The notes under the pieces are model-generated. The model had not been told where the DNA came from. It did no database searches and saw only the letters and a program-made list of their open reading frames with translations. From contig NC_009441.1 of the NCBI RefSeq assembly GCF_000016645.1, positions 3,286,001 to 3,350,000 on the forward strand: a DNA stretch of 64,000 nucleotides, given 5' to 3'. This document shows positions 51,343 to 60,556 of the stretch, one piece after another. The translations under genes were made by a program, and so were the position numbers. The stretch comes from Flavobacterium johnsoniae UW101 (lineage in GTDB: Bacteria > Bacteroidota > Bacteroidia > Flavobacteriales > Flavobacteriaceae). Within the stretch, counting starts at the first letter, position 1. Each line of letters opens with the position of its first letter.

Positions 51343-51822
51343 ATGAGTAAATTTCGTTTAGATGAAGTAGATCACCAGATTTTAGATATGTTAATAGACA
51401 ACACGAGAGTACCGTTTACTGACATTGCAAAAAAACTATTGATTTCTGCTGGTACAGTACACGTTAGAGTAAAAAAGATGGAGGATGCCGGTATCATCAT
51501 GGGGTCTTCATTAGCCTTAGATTACGATAAATTAGGTTATTCATTTATTGCTTATGTTGGGGTTTTCCTTAACAATACATCACAAACTAAATTTGTACTA
51601 GAGCGTATCAATCAAATTCCGTTCGTAACAGTAGCTTCTGTAACGACAGGAAAATTCAATATCTTTTGTAAAATCAGAGCAAAAGATACTAAACACGCAA
51701 AAGAAGTTATTTTCATGATTGATGATATCGATGGTGTTTACAGAACTGAAACTATGATTTCATTAGAGGAAAGTATTAACGATAAGAAGCGTTTGATGCA
51801 TACTATTTTTAAAAATATGTAA
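51343..51822 (+). CDS. Lrp/AsnC-family transcriptional regulator
   Basis: 159 residues: an N-terminal HTH (VDHQILDMLIDNTRVPFTDIAKKLLISAGTVHVRVKKMEDAGII) and a C-terminal RAM ligand domain (AYVGVFLNNTSQTKFVLERI; ASVTTGKFNIFCKI). It responds in the family to amino acids such as leucine or asparagine; the ligand here is unknown. It is close in sequence to the abundant Lrp-like regulator of flavobacteria. Own terminator. Confidence 0.93.
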   Translation: MSKFRLDEVDHQILDMLIDNTRVPFTDIAKKLLISAGTVHVRVKKMEDAGIIMGSSLALDYDKLGYSFIAYVGVFLNNTSQTKFVLERINQIPFVTVASVTTGKFNIFCKIRAKDTKHAKEVIFMIDDIDGVYRTETMISLEESINDKKRLMHTIFKNM

Positions 51823-51854
51823 AAATTCCTCTTGAATGCTATATTATAAAATAT

Positions 51855-51880
51855 ACCTCAAGTTTTTCTTGGGGTTTTTT
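51855..51880 (+). terminator. Terminator of the Lrp gene
   Basis: ACCTCAAG / CTTGGGGT, an 8-bp stem with one G-U pair and a T5 loop, followed by T6. Confidence 0.8.
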
Positions 51881-51914
51881 TATGACTAATTAACCAACCA
51901 ACTATAACACAATT

Positions 51915-54500
51915 ATGTACACGTTGCCAAAAATAGAACGTTTTAACAAAGACGTTCTTTCTAAATATCACATTTACAATAGTGTTTTCATAACATTACC
52001 ATTTGATTCTATAGATAACACTGGAGTTTTACTTCCTTTATTTACAGAAACCTGCGAAACGGGATTTAAAAAACAGGAAACACCAAAAGAAATTTTTGAT
52101 TTCTTTTCGAATAAGTTCCTAAACAATGCTTCAGAAACTGAGAAAATCGATCTTATGTTTCGATTTATTCAATATATTGAGCGTCAGATTGTATTATTTG
52201 ATGCTATTGAAGATGCAGCTTTTCCTGAAGTTAATAATATGGAAGGACGCGGCTCTTTGCGAGATATTAAAGAAAAATCAGACGCTAAAGAAAAAGACGA
52301 TGAACTGGTAGATTTCTTAGAAAGCTTTAATGTCCGTACAGTTTTAACAGCACACCCAACACAATTTTATCCTGGACCGGTACTTGGAATTATAAATGAT
52401 TTGACAGAAGCAATTCGTCAGAACGATTTATTGCAAATTAAACAATTGCTTGCGCAGCTGGGAAAAACACCTTTTATTCAGCATGAAAAGCCAAATCCTT
52501 ACGACGAAGCGGTAAGTTTAATTTGGTACCTTGAAAATGTATTCTATGCTACGGCTGGAGAAATTGTACATTATCTTCAAAAAAATCTTCACGATGGAAA
52601 CCCAATCAAGAACCAATTGATAAAACTTGGATTCTGGCCTGGAGGTGACCGCGACGGAAATCCTTTTGTTACAACAGAAATTACTCTTAAAGTTGCAGAT
52701 CGTTTAAGAACTTCAATTTTAAAGTGCTACTATGTTGAAATGAGAAACTTAAAAAGAAAGCTAACTTTCTCAGGTGTAGATACTTTGGTATCTGATCTTG
52801 AACATAAGCTTTACCGTTCTGTTTTTTATTCTAAAGGTGAAATTTTCATCACTTTAGATGAATTATTAACGCAGTTGAATACTATTCGTACTATAATTAT
52901 TGAAAAACATCAATCATTATATCTAGATGAATTAGAAGCACTTTTAGTAAAAATTAATCTATTCGGATTCCATTTTGCTACTTTAGATATTCGTCAGAAC
53001 AGCAAAATTCACAATGCCGTATTTAAAGATGTTGTGAATTATTATTTGAATTCTGGTTCAGATATTTTCCCTAAGAATTATTATGATTTAACAGAAGATC
53101 AAAAAATCGATGTTTTATCAAAAGTACAAGGGAATTTAAATCCTGCCGATTTTGAAAACGAAATTACAAGATCGACTTTAGAATCTGTTCAGGCTATCAA
53201 AACGATTCAGGCAAACAATGGTGAAGAAGGCGCTAATCGTTACATTATCAGCAACAACGAAAGTGCTCTGAATGTAATGGAGACTTTTGCAATGATCCGT
53301 TTAAACAATTGGAAAAACCCAACGGTTGATATTATTCCGCTTTTTGAATCTGTTGATGATCTACAGAATGCGCACCAAATTATGGAGCAGCTGTATACTA
53401 ATCCGGAATATTCTAAGCATTTAAAATCAAGAGGAAATGAGCAGACAATTATGCTTGGTTTCTCTGACGGGACAAAAGACGGCGGTTATTTAATGGCTAA
53501 CTGGAGTATTTATCAGGCAAAAATTTCGTTGACTGAAATTTCAAGAAAATACGGAATCAAAGCTATTTTCTTTGACGGACGCGGCGGACCTCCTGCACGA
53601 GGCGGTGGAAAAACACATAAATTCTACGCTTCATTAGGGCCAAAAATTGAAAATAAAGAAATCCAGATAACGGTTCAGGGACAAACTATTAGTTCTAATT
53701 TTGGAACTTTAGATTCTTGCCGTTTTAATATCGAAAACTTATTAAGTGCCGGTGTTACGAATCAGGTATTTGGTAAAGAAAAGAATGAATTATCTGCAGA
53801 AGAAACTCAAATCCTGACACAATTAGCTGATTTAGGATATGAGAAGTATTTGAGCTTTAAGAATCACCCAAAATTTATTCCTTATTTGGAAAAAATGAGT
53901 ACGTTGAAATATTATTCTAAAACAAACATTGGAAGCCGTCCATCAAAAAGAAGTAAATCTGAATCATTAGATTTTGCTGATTTAAGAGCAATTCCGTTTG
54001 TGGGTTCTTGGAGTCAGTTAAAACAAAATGTACCAGGATTTTTTGGAGTAGGAACAGCTTTAAAACATTTTGAAAAATCTGGCCAGTGGCACAAAGTAAG
54101 TGATTTGTACCACAATTCATTGTTCTTTAAAACCCTGCTTGAAAACAGTATGATGTCATTGGCTAAATCATTTTTACCATTAACAGCTTACATGAGAAAA
54201 GATCCTGAGTTTGGTGAATTCTGGCAGATTATCCATGATGAATTCTCTGAAACAAAACGTCTTTTATTGAAAATTGCGGGTCATAAAACCTTAATGGAAA
54301 ATTATCCTGATGGTATAGCTTCAATTCAAATAAGAGAACGTATTGTACTGCCATTGTTAACGATACAACAATATGCATTATCAAAAATAAATGAATTAAA
54401 CAAAGAGAGTTCTCCAAACGAAGAGCTTATTAAAGTGTACGAGAAAATTGTAACGAGATCTCTTTTTGGAAATACAAATGCAAGTAGAAATTCAGCTTAA
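51915..54500 (+). CDS. ppc: Phosphoenolpyruvate carboxylase
   Basis: 861 residues. Converts PEP and bicarbonate to oxaloacetate, replenishing the citric acid cycle. Motifs seen: LTAHPTQFYPG with the catalytic histidine, WPGGDRDGNPFVT, LDIRQNS, LGFSDGTKDGGY, and FFDGRGGPPARGGGKTH. The C-terminus RSLFGNTNASRNSA differs from the usual short conserved NTG ending of PEPC. Normal length is about 870-970, so it is a compact form. Followed at 13 bp by a DinB-family gene. Confidence 0.95.
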   Translation: MYTLPKIERFNKDVLSKYHIYNSVFITLPFDSIDNTGVLLPLFTETCETGFKKQETPKEIFDFFSNKFLNNASETEKIDLMFRFIQYIERQIVLFDAIEDAAFPEVNNMEGRGSLRDIKEKSDAKEKDDELVDFLESFNVRTVLTAHPTQFYPGPVLGIINDLTEAIRQNDLLQIKQLLAQLGKTPFIQHEKPNPYDEAVSLIWYLENVFYATAGEIVHYLQKNLHDGNPIKNQLIKLGFWPGGDRDGNPFVTTEITLKVADRLRTSILKCYYVEMRNLKRKLTFSGVDTLVSDLEHKLYRSVFYSKGEIFITLDELLTQLNTIRTIIIEKHQSLYLDELEALLVKINLFGFHFATLDIRQNSKIHNAVFKDVVNYYLNSGSDIFPKNYYDLTEDQKIDVLSKVQGNLNPADFENEITRSTLESVQAIKTIQANNGEEGANRYIISNNESALNVMETFAMIRLNNWKNPTVDIIPLFESVDDLQNAHQIMEQLYTNPEYSKHLKSRGNEQTIMLGFSDGTKDGGYLMANWSIYQAKISLTEISRKYGIKAIFFDGRGGPPARGGGKTHKFYASLGPKIENKEIQITVQGQTISSNFGTLDSCRFNIENLLSAGVTNQVFGKEKNELSAEETQILTQLADLGYEKYLSFKNHPKFIPYLEKMSTLKYYSKTNIGSRPSKRSKSESLDFADLRAIPFVGSWSQLKQNVPGFFGVGTALKHFEKSGQWHKVSDLYHNSLFFKTLLENSMMSLAKSFLPLTAYMRKDPEFGEFWQIIHDEFSETKRLLLKIAGHKTLMENYPDGIASIQIRERIVLPLLTIQQYALSKINELNKESSPNEELIKVYEKIVTRSLFGNTNASRNSA

Positions 54501-54513
54501 ATAATAAACAGAA

Positions 54514-55029
54514 ATGAGAACAGCAGAATTATTAGATAATGAATATTCTGGTCATTTTGGTACTTATATCAAAGAAGCCGGTGATGGAATTTTAATTGAA
54601 GAATTAGAAATTTCGCTTCATGAATTTATCAGATTTGTTCAGGATATTCCAATGGATAAATTTGATTATCGTTATGCAGAAGGCAAGTGGACGATTAAAG
54701 ATATCATTCAGCATGTTATCGATACGGAACGTATTTTTGCATATCGCGCTTTAAGATTTTCAAGAAATGATAAAACGCCTCTGCCAAGTTTTGAGGAAAG
54801 TGAATATGCTGACAACACCGATTCTAACAAAAGAAGTATTCAGGATTTATTAACTGAATTTTCTGCTGTAAGACATTCGAATTTATTGTTTTACAAAAGT
54901 TTATCTGATAAGCAGCTTAAACGAATTGGAACAGCTTCCGGCAACCCAATTTCAGTAAGAGCTTTAGGTTTTGTAATCATTGGCCATGCAAAACATCATC
55001 AAAAAGTTTTTAAAGAAAGATATTTGTAA
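54514..55029 (+). CDS. DinB-family protein
   Basis: 171 residues, a four-helix bundle with probable metal-binding histidines: H of QHVIDTERIFAYRALRF and the HAKHHQKVFKERYL motif at the C-terminus, typical of DinB/YfiT-like proteins. Members act in thiol (bacillithiol/mycothiol) transfer or have unknown roles. The start is 13 bp after ppc, so it is co-transcribed. A perfect terminator follows. Confidence 0.9.
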   Translation: MRTAELLDNEYSGHFGTYIKEAGDGILIEELEISLHEFIRFVQDIPMDKFDYRYAEGKWTIKDIIQHVIDTERIFAYRALRFSRNDKTPLPSFEESEYADNTDSNKRSIQDLLTEFSAVRHSNLLFYKSLSDKQLKRIGTASGNPISVRALGFVIIGHAKHHQKVFKERYL

Positions 55030-55043
55030 AGCTTATACATAAA

Positions 55044-55071
55044 AAAATCCTGTGAATATTCACAGGATTTT
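55044..55071. terminator. Bidirectional terminator
   Basis: A perfect palindrome (AAAATCCTGTGA, four-nt loop, TCACAGGATTTT) with flanking A and T runs between the DinB gene and the convergent recQ gene. Confidence 0.9.
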
Positions 55072-55091
55072 TTTTATGATCAAAAGGGCAT

Positions 55092-57209
55092 TTATTGAAT
55101 TGTTTGATATTTTCTTTCAACAACTGCTAAACCAAATCTAATTTTATCATAAGACATTTTTTCTTCAAAATAATCGAAATAAGGCTTTAATGCACTTGGC
55201 TTTTCTAATTCAATTTGTGCTTTTTCTATTGCAGCAATTTCTTCATCAGAAACAAACTGACTTAAATCTAAATCGTATCCGTCTACATATAATTTTGCAA
55301 TATGAGAAACTACAGTTGTCTGGCTGATGCTTCTTCTTTCTGCAATTTCTTCGACAGAACTACCGCTTTGAAATAATTCTAGCGTTTTTTTATAAGTGCT
55401 GTCTTTTTTTTCTTTTTTAACAACCGATTTATTTCTTTGAAACTCAATAATTGCATTGATAAATTCTGCACCGTATTTTTCAAGTTTTGCTTTTCCAACA
55501 CCTTCAACAGCCAGAAATTCTTCATCGCTCATTGGTCTTAAGATTTCCATTTGTCTCAAAGATGCATCGCTGAAAATTACATATGCCGGAACTTCTTCTT
55601 CTTTAGCAATTTCATAACGTAATTTTCTAAGGGTTTCAAAAAGAGAATTTTTAACAGCTTTTGCTTTCTCTTGTTTTATTTCATTTTTATCAATTACTTT
55701 CTTGACAACTGTTGTAAGCTTTACTTTTTCGCCTTCAAATAAAACTTTTTTAGCAAAAGGCGTCAATAAAATTTTATTATGCTGATGAAAGGCAATTTCG
55801 CAATATCCTAAATTAATAAGCTGAATTAAATATTGATTCCAGTCGTACCACGAAATGTCAGCGCCAATTCCGTACGTTTTTAGCTCCTGATAATTTTTTT
55901 CGTAGATATACGCGTTTCTCGAGCCTCTTAAAAAATCAACAATTACTGCCAAAGGCTCAGACTCCTGTAATCTTGTAATTGCAGAAAGGGCTTTTTGTGC
56001 GAGAATCGTCCCATCGAAAAAAGTTGGCGGATTTTTGCAAATATCACAATTACCGCAATTCTCTGTCACCAATTCACCGAAATAAGAAAGCAGAATCTTT
56101 CGTCTGCAGCTTACAGCATCGGCATATTGTTTCATTCGGTCTAATTTGGCAAGCTGCACATCTGCATTCAATCCATCCGAAGCAAATTTTTGAAGTTGAA
56201 TTACATCTGCATAACTTTCAAACAAAACCGTTTCAGCCGGAAGGCCGTCACGACCCGCACGGCCAATTTCCTGATAATACCCTTCTATGTTTTTAGGAAG
56301 ATTATAATGAATTACCCATCGTACATTTGATTTATCAATTCCCATCCCAAATGCAATCGTGGCACATACAACCTGACAATCGTCGTTTATAAATTCATCT
56401 TGTGTTTTGGCACGGGTTGTATTGTCTAAGCCTGCATGATAGGCTTTTGCTGCAATTCCGTTTTTTGCTAATTTTTCAGCAAGTTCTTCGGTTGTTTTTC
56501 GGCTTAAACAATAGATTATTCCGGATTCATTTGGCTTATTTTCTACAAAGTCAATAATTTGTTTTACACGGTCTAATGCAGGGCGTACTTCAAGACTTAA
56601 ATTTTTTCGGTCAAAAGAAGCTACAAAAGTTTTCGGATTTTTTAAATTGAGCTGTTTTGTAATATCAACACGTGTCGCTTTATCGGCAGTTGCTGTTAAA
56701 GCCAAAACAGGAGTAGAAGGGAAGCGGTTTTTTAAATAACCCAAATTGGTATAAGCCGGCCTGAAATCGTGTCCCCAGGATGAAATACAATGTGCTTCGT
56801 CGATTGCGATTAAACTAATAGTTAATTCGCTAAAAATGGTGTCTAAATACGATAAACTTTCAGGCGCAATGTAAACAAGTTTAAAAGTATTCGTTTTTAA
56901 ATTGTCTATATAATACTGCTGTTCTTCTGAAGATTGGCTACTGTTGATGTAACAAGCTGAAATACCATTTGATTTTAAACTGTCAACCTGATCTTTCATT
57001 AAAGCGATCAGAGGTGAAATTACAATCGTTATTCCTGGCAGTACAAGGGCTGGCAATTGAAAACATATTGATTTTCCTCCTCCGGTTGGCATAATTGCCA
57101 GTGCATCATTACCAGACAATACTGTAGTAATGATAGTCTCCTGATTGGGTCTGAATTTTTCAAATCCAAAATTTTCCTTTAGTTTGGCGTGTAGTAGTTC
57201 TGAATTCAT
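55092..57209 (-). CDS. recQ: ATP-dependent DNA helicase RecQ
   Basis: About 705 residues from the preferred ATG at 57209 (an upstream in-frame ATG at 57242 adds eleven). 3'-5' helicase for recombination repair. Motifs: FRPNQETII, Walker A MPTGGGKSICFQLPA, DEAHCISSWGHDFRP, TATADKATR, QEIGRAGRDG; then a zinc-binding Cys set (CRRKILL; CGNCDIC), winged helix, HRDC domain (IFSDASLRQMEILRPMS) and a C-terminal HTH (SVEEIAERRSISQTTVVSHI). The extra HTH at the end occurs in longer RecQ proteins such as those of Bacteroidota. Confidence 0.94.
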   Translation of the reverse strand: MNSELLHAKLKENFGFEKFRPNQETIITTVLSGNDALAIMPTGGGKSICFQLPALVLPGITIVISPLIALMKDQVDSLKSNGISACYINSSQSSEEQQYYIDNLKTNTFKLVYIAPESLSYLDTIFSELTISLIAIDEAHCISSWGHDFRPAYTNLGYLKNRFPSTPVLALTATADKATRVDITKQLNLKNPKTFVASFDRKNLSLEVRPALDRVKQIIDFVENKPNESGIIYCLSRKTTEELAEKLAKNGIAAKAYHAGLDNTTRAKTQDEFINDDCQVVCATIAFGMGIDKSNVRWVIHYNLPKNIEGYYQEIGRAGRDGLPAETVLFESYADVIQLQKFASDGLNADVQLAKLDRMKQYADAVSCRRKILLSYFGELVTENCGNCDICKNPPTFFDGTILAQKALSAITRLQESEPLAVIVDFLRGSRNAYIYEKNYQELKTYGIGADISWYDWNQYLIQLINLGYCEIAFHQHNKILLTPFAKKVLFEGEKVKLTTVVKKVIDKNEIKQEKAKAVKNSLFETLRKLRYEIAKEEEVPAYVIFSDASLRQMEILRPMSDEEFLAVEGVGKAKLEKYGAEFINAIIEFQRNKSVVKKEKKDSTYKKTLELFQSGSSVEEIAERRSISQTTVVSHIAKLYVDGYDLDLSQFVSDEEIAAIEKAQIELEKPSALKPYFDYFEEKMSYDKIRFGLAVVERKYQTIQ

Positions 57210-57307
57210 GCGGCGAATATTTATATCTGGAACTAAATCCAAAATATAAATATAGTATTTTTCTTATAATTTAAATAATTTTATTTACCAATCTAATTTC
57301 ATAAAAA

Positions 57308-57330
57308 AAGGAACCCTAAATGAGTTCCTT
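57308..57330 (-). terminator. Terminator after the acidic-protein gene
   Basis: AAGGAAC / GTTCCTT, a 7-bp stem with a 9-nt loop; on the minus strand it is followed by T7. Confidence 0.75.
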
Positions 57331-57352
57331 AGTTTATTTTTAAAACGAATAA

Positions 57353-57766
57353 TTAATCTTCGTCGTCTTCATCATCTTCATCGTCAGCGATATCATCACG
57401 ATCTCTGTCATCATCGTCATCATCATCATCGCCGCCGTCAGTATCTGGTTTATCCTGAGTGTCATCATCGTCATCGTCATCAGCTTCATCATCAAGATCA
57501 AGACCTTTTACTGGTTCGATTGTGTCAACATCAAGATCGATATCGTCATCTTCATCATAATTTTCGATTCTGTCAGCCAGTTTAGTACTGATTTTTACTA
57601 AATAAATAGTGTCTTCAGTACGAACTTCAACAGCTTCTACTAATTCGTTTTTAGCGTTTCTAAAACGGATAACATCCGAATCATCATAACCATCAGGAAA
57701 TTTTTCAACCAAAAGGTTTAAAATTTCATTTGTCAGTTTGGCGTAGTCTACTATAACTCTTTTCAT
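57353..57766 (-). CDS. Small acidic protein with a poly-Asp/Glu tail
   Basis: 137 residues. A conserved-looking N-terminal part (KRVIVDYAKLTNEILNLLVEKF with DDSDVIRFRNAKNELVEAVEV, about 1-75) is followed by a tail (about 80-137) made almost wholly of Asp and Glu. Similar proteins in flavobacteria are sometimes called DNA primase, a label based on the acidic tail only. The gene starts 9 bp after the deoxyhypusine-synthase-like gene, so they are co-transcribed. Function unknown. Confidence 0.82.
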   Translation of the reverse strand: MKRVIVDYAKLTNEILNLLVEKFPDGYDDSDVIRFRNAKNELVEAVEVRTEDTIYLVKISTKLADRIENYDEDDDIDLDVDTIEPVKGLDLDDEADDDDDDDTQDKPDTDGGDDDDDDDDRDRDDIADDEDDEDDED

Positions 57767-57775
57767 AAAAATATC

Positions 57776-58744
57776 CTATAAATCTAATAAATATGCAAAA
57801 ATTAATGGTGCAACGATTGTAGCATCCGACTCAATAATAAATTTAGGGGTTTTAATGTCTAATTTACCCCATGTGATTTTTTCATTTGGAACTGCTCCAG
57901 AATATGAACCATAACTAGTGGTTGAATCTGAAATCTGGCAGAAATAGCTCCAGAAAGGAACGTCATGCATTTCCATATCCTGATATAACATTGGTACAAC
58001 GCAAATTGGGAAATCTCCAGCAATACCACCTCCAATTTGGAAGAATCCAATTCCGTTAGCACTGTTTTTAGAGTACCAGTCAGCAAGGAAAGTCATGTAT
58101 TCTATACCTGATTTCATTGTTGATGCTTTTAAGTCACCTTTAATTACATAAGAAGCAAAGATGTTACCCATTGTACTGTCTTCCCATCCAGGAACAATAA
58201 TTGGTAAGTTTTTTTCAGCTGCAGCATACATCCAGCTGTCTTTTAAATCAATTTCGTAGTATTCTTCAAGAACTCCTGATAATAACATTTTGTACATGAA
58301 TTCATGCGGGAAATAACGTTCTCCCTTATCATCAGCATCTTTCCAGATTTTATAGATATGTTTTTGTAAACGTCTAAAAGCCTCATGCTCAGGAATACAA
58401 GTATCAGTAACACGATTTAATCCTCTTTCCAGTAAAGCCCATTCGTCTTCTGGGGTCAAATCACGGTAGTTAGGAACTCTTTCGTAGTGAGAATGAGCTA
58501 CTAAATTCATGATGTCTTCTTCTAGATTGGCTCCAGTACATGAAATAATTTGTACTTTATCTTGTCTAATTATTTCAGCGAAAATTTTACCTATTTCGGC
58601 TGTACTCATAGCTCCAGCCATACTTACCAACATTTTTGAGCCATTAGCCAGTTGTTGTTCGTATTCTTTGGCTGCATCCACAAGTGAAGCAGAGTTAAAG
58701 TGTAAATAATGTTTTTCAATAAACTGACTGATTGGTCCTTTCAT
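57776..58744 (-). CDS. Deoxyhypusine synthase-like protein, probable polyamine (homospermidine) enzyme
   Basis: 322 residues with the NAD-dependent deoxyhypusine synthase fold. The NAD region has LVSMAGAMSTAEIG and SCTGANLEEDI; the GGGIAGDFP segment and the catalytic Lys K294 in ITWGKLDI (equivalent to the active-site lysine of eukaryotic enzyme) are present. Bacteria have no eIF5A substrate; known bacterial homologues act on polyamines, some as homospermidine synthase. It adjoins arginine decarboxylase on the same strand (109-bp gap), so polyamine synthesis is likely, and homospermidine is a reported polyamine of Flavobacterium. The exact product is inferred. Confidence 0.85.
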   Translation of the reverse strand: MKGPISQFIEKHYLHFNSASLVDAAKEYEQQLANGSKMLVSMAGAMSTAEIGKIFAEIIRQDKVQIISCTGANLEEDIMNLVAHSHYERVPNYRDLTPEDEWALLERGLNRVTDTCIPEHEAFRRLQKHIYKIWKDADDKGERYFPHEFMYKMLLSGVLEEYYEIDLKDSWMYAAAEKNLPIIVPGWEDSTMGNIFASYVIKGDLKASTMKSGIEYMTFLADWYSKNSANGIGFFQIGGGIAGDFPICVVPMLYQDMEMHDVPFWSYFCQISDSTTSYGSYSGAVPNEKITWGKLDIKTPKFIIESDATIVAPLIFAYLLDL

Positions 58745-58853
58745 TTTGTTTTTGTTTTTTTTGTTTTTTTTGAATTAAAAGTTTTTAACCTTTTTACTGT
58801 ATATGCAAATTAAGAATTTTATAGAAAATAACTTTTTAATTTGCAGATTTTTT

Positions 58854-60257
58854 TTACAATTTTTTCTTGTAGCCTAAAATCTTTAAAACATCATCAGAAG
58901 TCTGCTGCTCAGAGAAAACCTCTGTTGCAAGAATTCCGTTTTCGTCACGATCAATTAAAATATGTTTTGGCTGCGGAATCAAACAGTGGTGTAATCCTCC
59001 GTATCCTCCAATAGTTTCCTGATACGCTCCTGTATTAAAGAAACCAATATATAATGGCTTTTCTTTATTGTATTTAGGCAGATAAATTGCGTTCATATTT
59101 TGTTCTGAATTGTAATAATCATCACTATCACAAGTTAAACCTCCTAACAAAACCCGTTCGTAAGTATCATTCCAGCGGTTTATAGCCAGCATGATAAAAC
59201 GTTTATTAATTGCCCAGGTATCAGGCAGAGTAGTGATGAAAGATGAATCGATCATATTCCATTTTTCTCTGTCATTTTGCTGCTTTTGATACAAAATCTG
59301 ATAAATTGCACCACCGCTTTCTCCTACAGTAAATGAACCAAATTCTGTAAATATATTTGGCACATCAACTTCTGCTTCTTCACAGGCAATTTTAATTTGA
59401 TTGATAATTTCATCAATCATATATTGGTAATCATATTCAAATGCAAGCGAGTTTTTAATTGGAAAACCGCCCCCAATGTTCAAACCATCAAGAGTAGGGC
59501 ATTCCTTTTTAAGTGCAATGTATACTTTAATACATTTTACAAGCTCGTTCCAGTAATATGAAGTATCGTTGATTCCGGTATTAATGAAAAAGTGAAGCAT
59601 TTTAAGCTCTAATTTATCATTTTCCTGAATTTGTTTTTTATAAAAAGAAACAATGTTTTTATATCCAATTCCTAATCTTGATGTATAAAACTCAAATTTA
59701 GGTTCTTCTTCAGCTGCAATACGAATTCCAATTTTGAATTTACCTTTAATTTCTCCCTGTAGTAAATCCAGTTCTTCGTAGTTATCAATAATAGGAATAG
59801 TATTTTTATGTCCGTTATTGATTAATCTTGCAATATTTGAAATGTATTCGTCTCTTTTAAAACCGTTACAAATTACATAAGTACTTTTGTTGATTTTACC
59901 ATTTTCTAATAAATTCTCAACAATATTAACGTCAAATGCTGATGAAGTTTCAATATGAATATTATTCTTGAAAGCTTCATTCATAATGTATTCAAAATGA
60001 GAACTTTTTGTACAGTAACAATAGTAATATTTTGCTTCGTATTTATTCTTTTCCATTGCTTTTCTGAACCAAGACTTTGCCTTGTTGATATTTTCAGAAA
60101 TCTGCGGCAGGTAAGTAAACTTTAAAGGTGTTCCATATTGTTCTACCAATTTCATCAAATCGATGTTGTGAAACAATAAGTTGTCTTTGTTTAGTTTAAA
60201 CTCTTCTTGCGGGAAATAATATGTTTGGTTTATTAGATCAGAATATTTTGTATTCAT
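58854..60257 (-). CDS. Biosynthetic arginine decarboxylase, PLP fold type III
   Basis: 467 residues. Decarboxylates arginine to agmatine, the first step to putrescine. PLP lysine is K84 in CYCTKSSHFEY, glycine loop in LNIGGGFPI, and the C-terminal C-D-S-D-D of GGLTCDSDD matches the active-site Cys of the Orn/DAP/Arg decarboxylase group 2. The length is shorter than E. coli SpeA (about 630-660), as in the short forms of Bacteroidota. A 240-nt leader upstream contains a 59-codon ORF. No agmatinase gene is in this window. Confidence 0.88.
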   Translation of the reverse strand: MNTKYSDLINQTYYFPQEEFKLNKDNLLFHNIDLMKLVEQYGTPLKFTYLPQISENINKAKSWFRKAMEKNKYEAKYYYCYCTKSSHFEYIMNEAFKNNIHIETSSAFDVNIVENLLENGKINKSTYVICNGFKRDEYISNIARLINNGHKNTIPIIDNYEELDLLQGEIKGKFKIGIRIAAEEEPKFEFYTSRLGIGYKNIVSFYKKQIQENDKLELKMLHFFINTGINDTSYYWNELVKCIKVYIALKKECPTLDGLNIGGGFPIKNSLAFEYDYQYMIDEIINQIKIACEEAEVDVPNIFTEFGSFTVGESGGAIYQILYQKQQNDREKWNMIDSSFITTLPDTWAINKRFIMLAINRWNDTYERVLLGGLTCDSDDYYNSEQNMNAIYLPKYNKEKPLYIGFFNTGAYQETIGGYGGLHHCLIPQPKHILIDRDENGILATEVFSEQQTSDDVLKILGYKKKL

Positions 60258-60319
60258 TTAGTTTTCAATATTTTAATTTGTTATTTAAATTTAGTAAAAA
60301 TCTCGGCTAAATCTTAAAT

Positions 60320-60499
60320 TCAAACTCTAATATTGGCAAATACAATTTGCAGTTTTTCGTGTTCTGCTTTTGAGCATAAGAAAACATCAAAACAAAACGG
60401 GCTTTTGCTATTGTAAAAACGGTTCAACATCCTTAGTAAAGAACTGTTGAGACGGTTTCTGTAAGAGCTGAATTGTCTTTGTTTATTGTTTGTTTTCAT
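60320..60499 (-). CDS. Possible 59-codon leader ORF before arginine decarboxylase
   Basis: ATG at 60499, TGA at 60320-60322. It encodes a basic peptide starting MKTNNKQRQFSSYRNRLNSS and containing several Arg codons in its first half. A promoter-like box (60505-60512) places transcription almost exactly at this ATG, so it could be translated without a leader, or be part of a 240-nt 5' leader of the decarboxylase. Codon choice does not exclude chance. No similarity recognised. Confidence 0.4.
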   Translation of the reverse strand: MKTNNKQRQFSSYRNRLNSSLLRMLNRFYNSKSPFCFDVFLCSKAEHEKLQIVFANIRV

Positions 60500-60504
60500 C
60501 GAGG

Positions 60505-60537
60505 CAAATGTAAAAAATAAAATATACCAAAAGCAAC
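60505..60537 (-). promoter_or_regulatory. Promoter of the leader ORF and arginine decarboxylase
   Basis: Minus strand: TTG (60535-60537 or 60529-60531), 22 or 16 nt, TACATTTG (60505-60512). Confidence 0.5.
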
Positions 60538-60556
60538 GGTTTTGATTAAAAAAAAA

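Noticed and set aside
55092..57209. RecQ as part of a defence island
   Set aside because: All RecQ domains are standard and neighbours are housekeeping genes; no defence partners are present.
57353..57766. DNA primase
   Set aside because: No primase motif is present; the acidic tail alone would give spurious matches.
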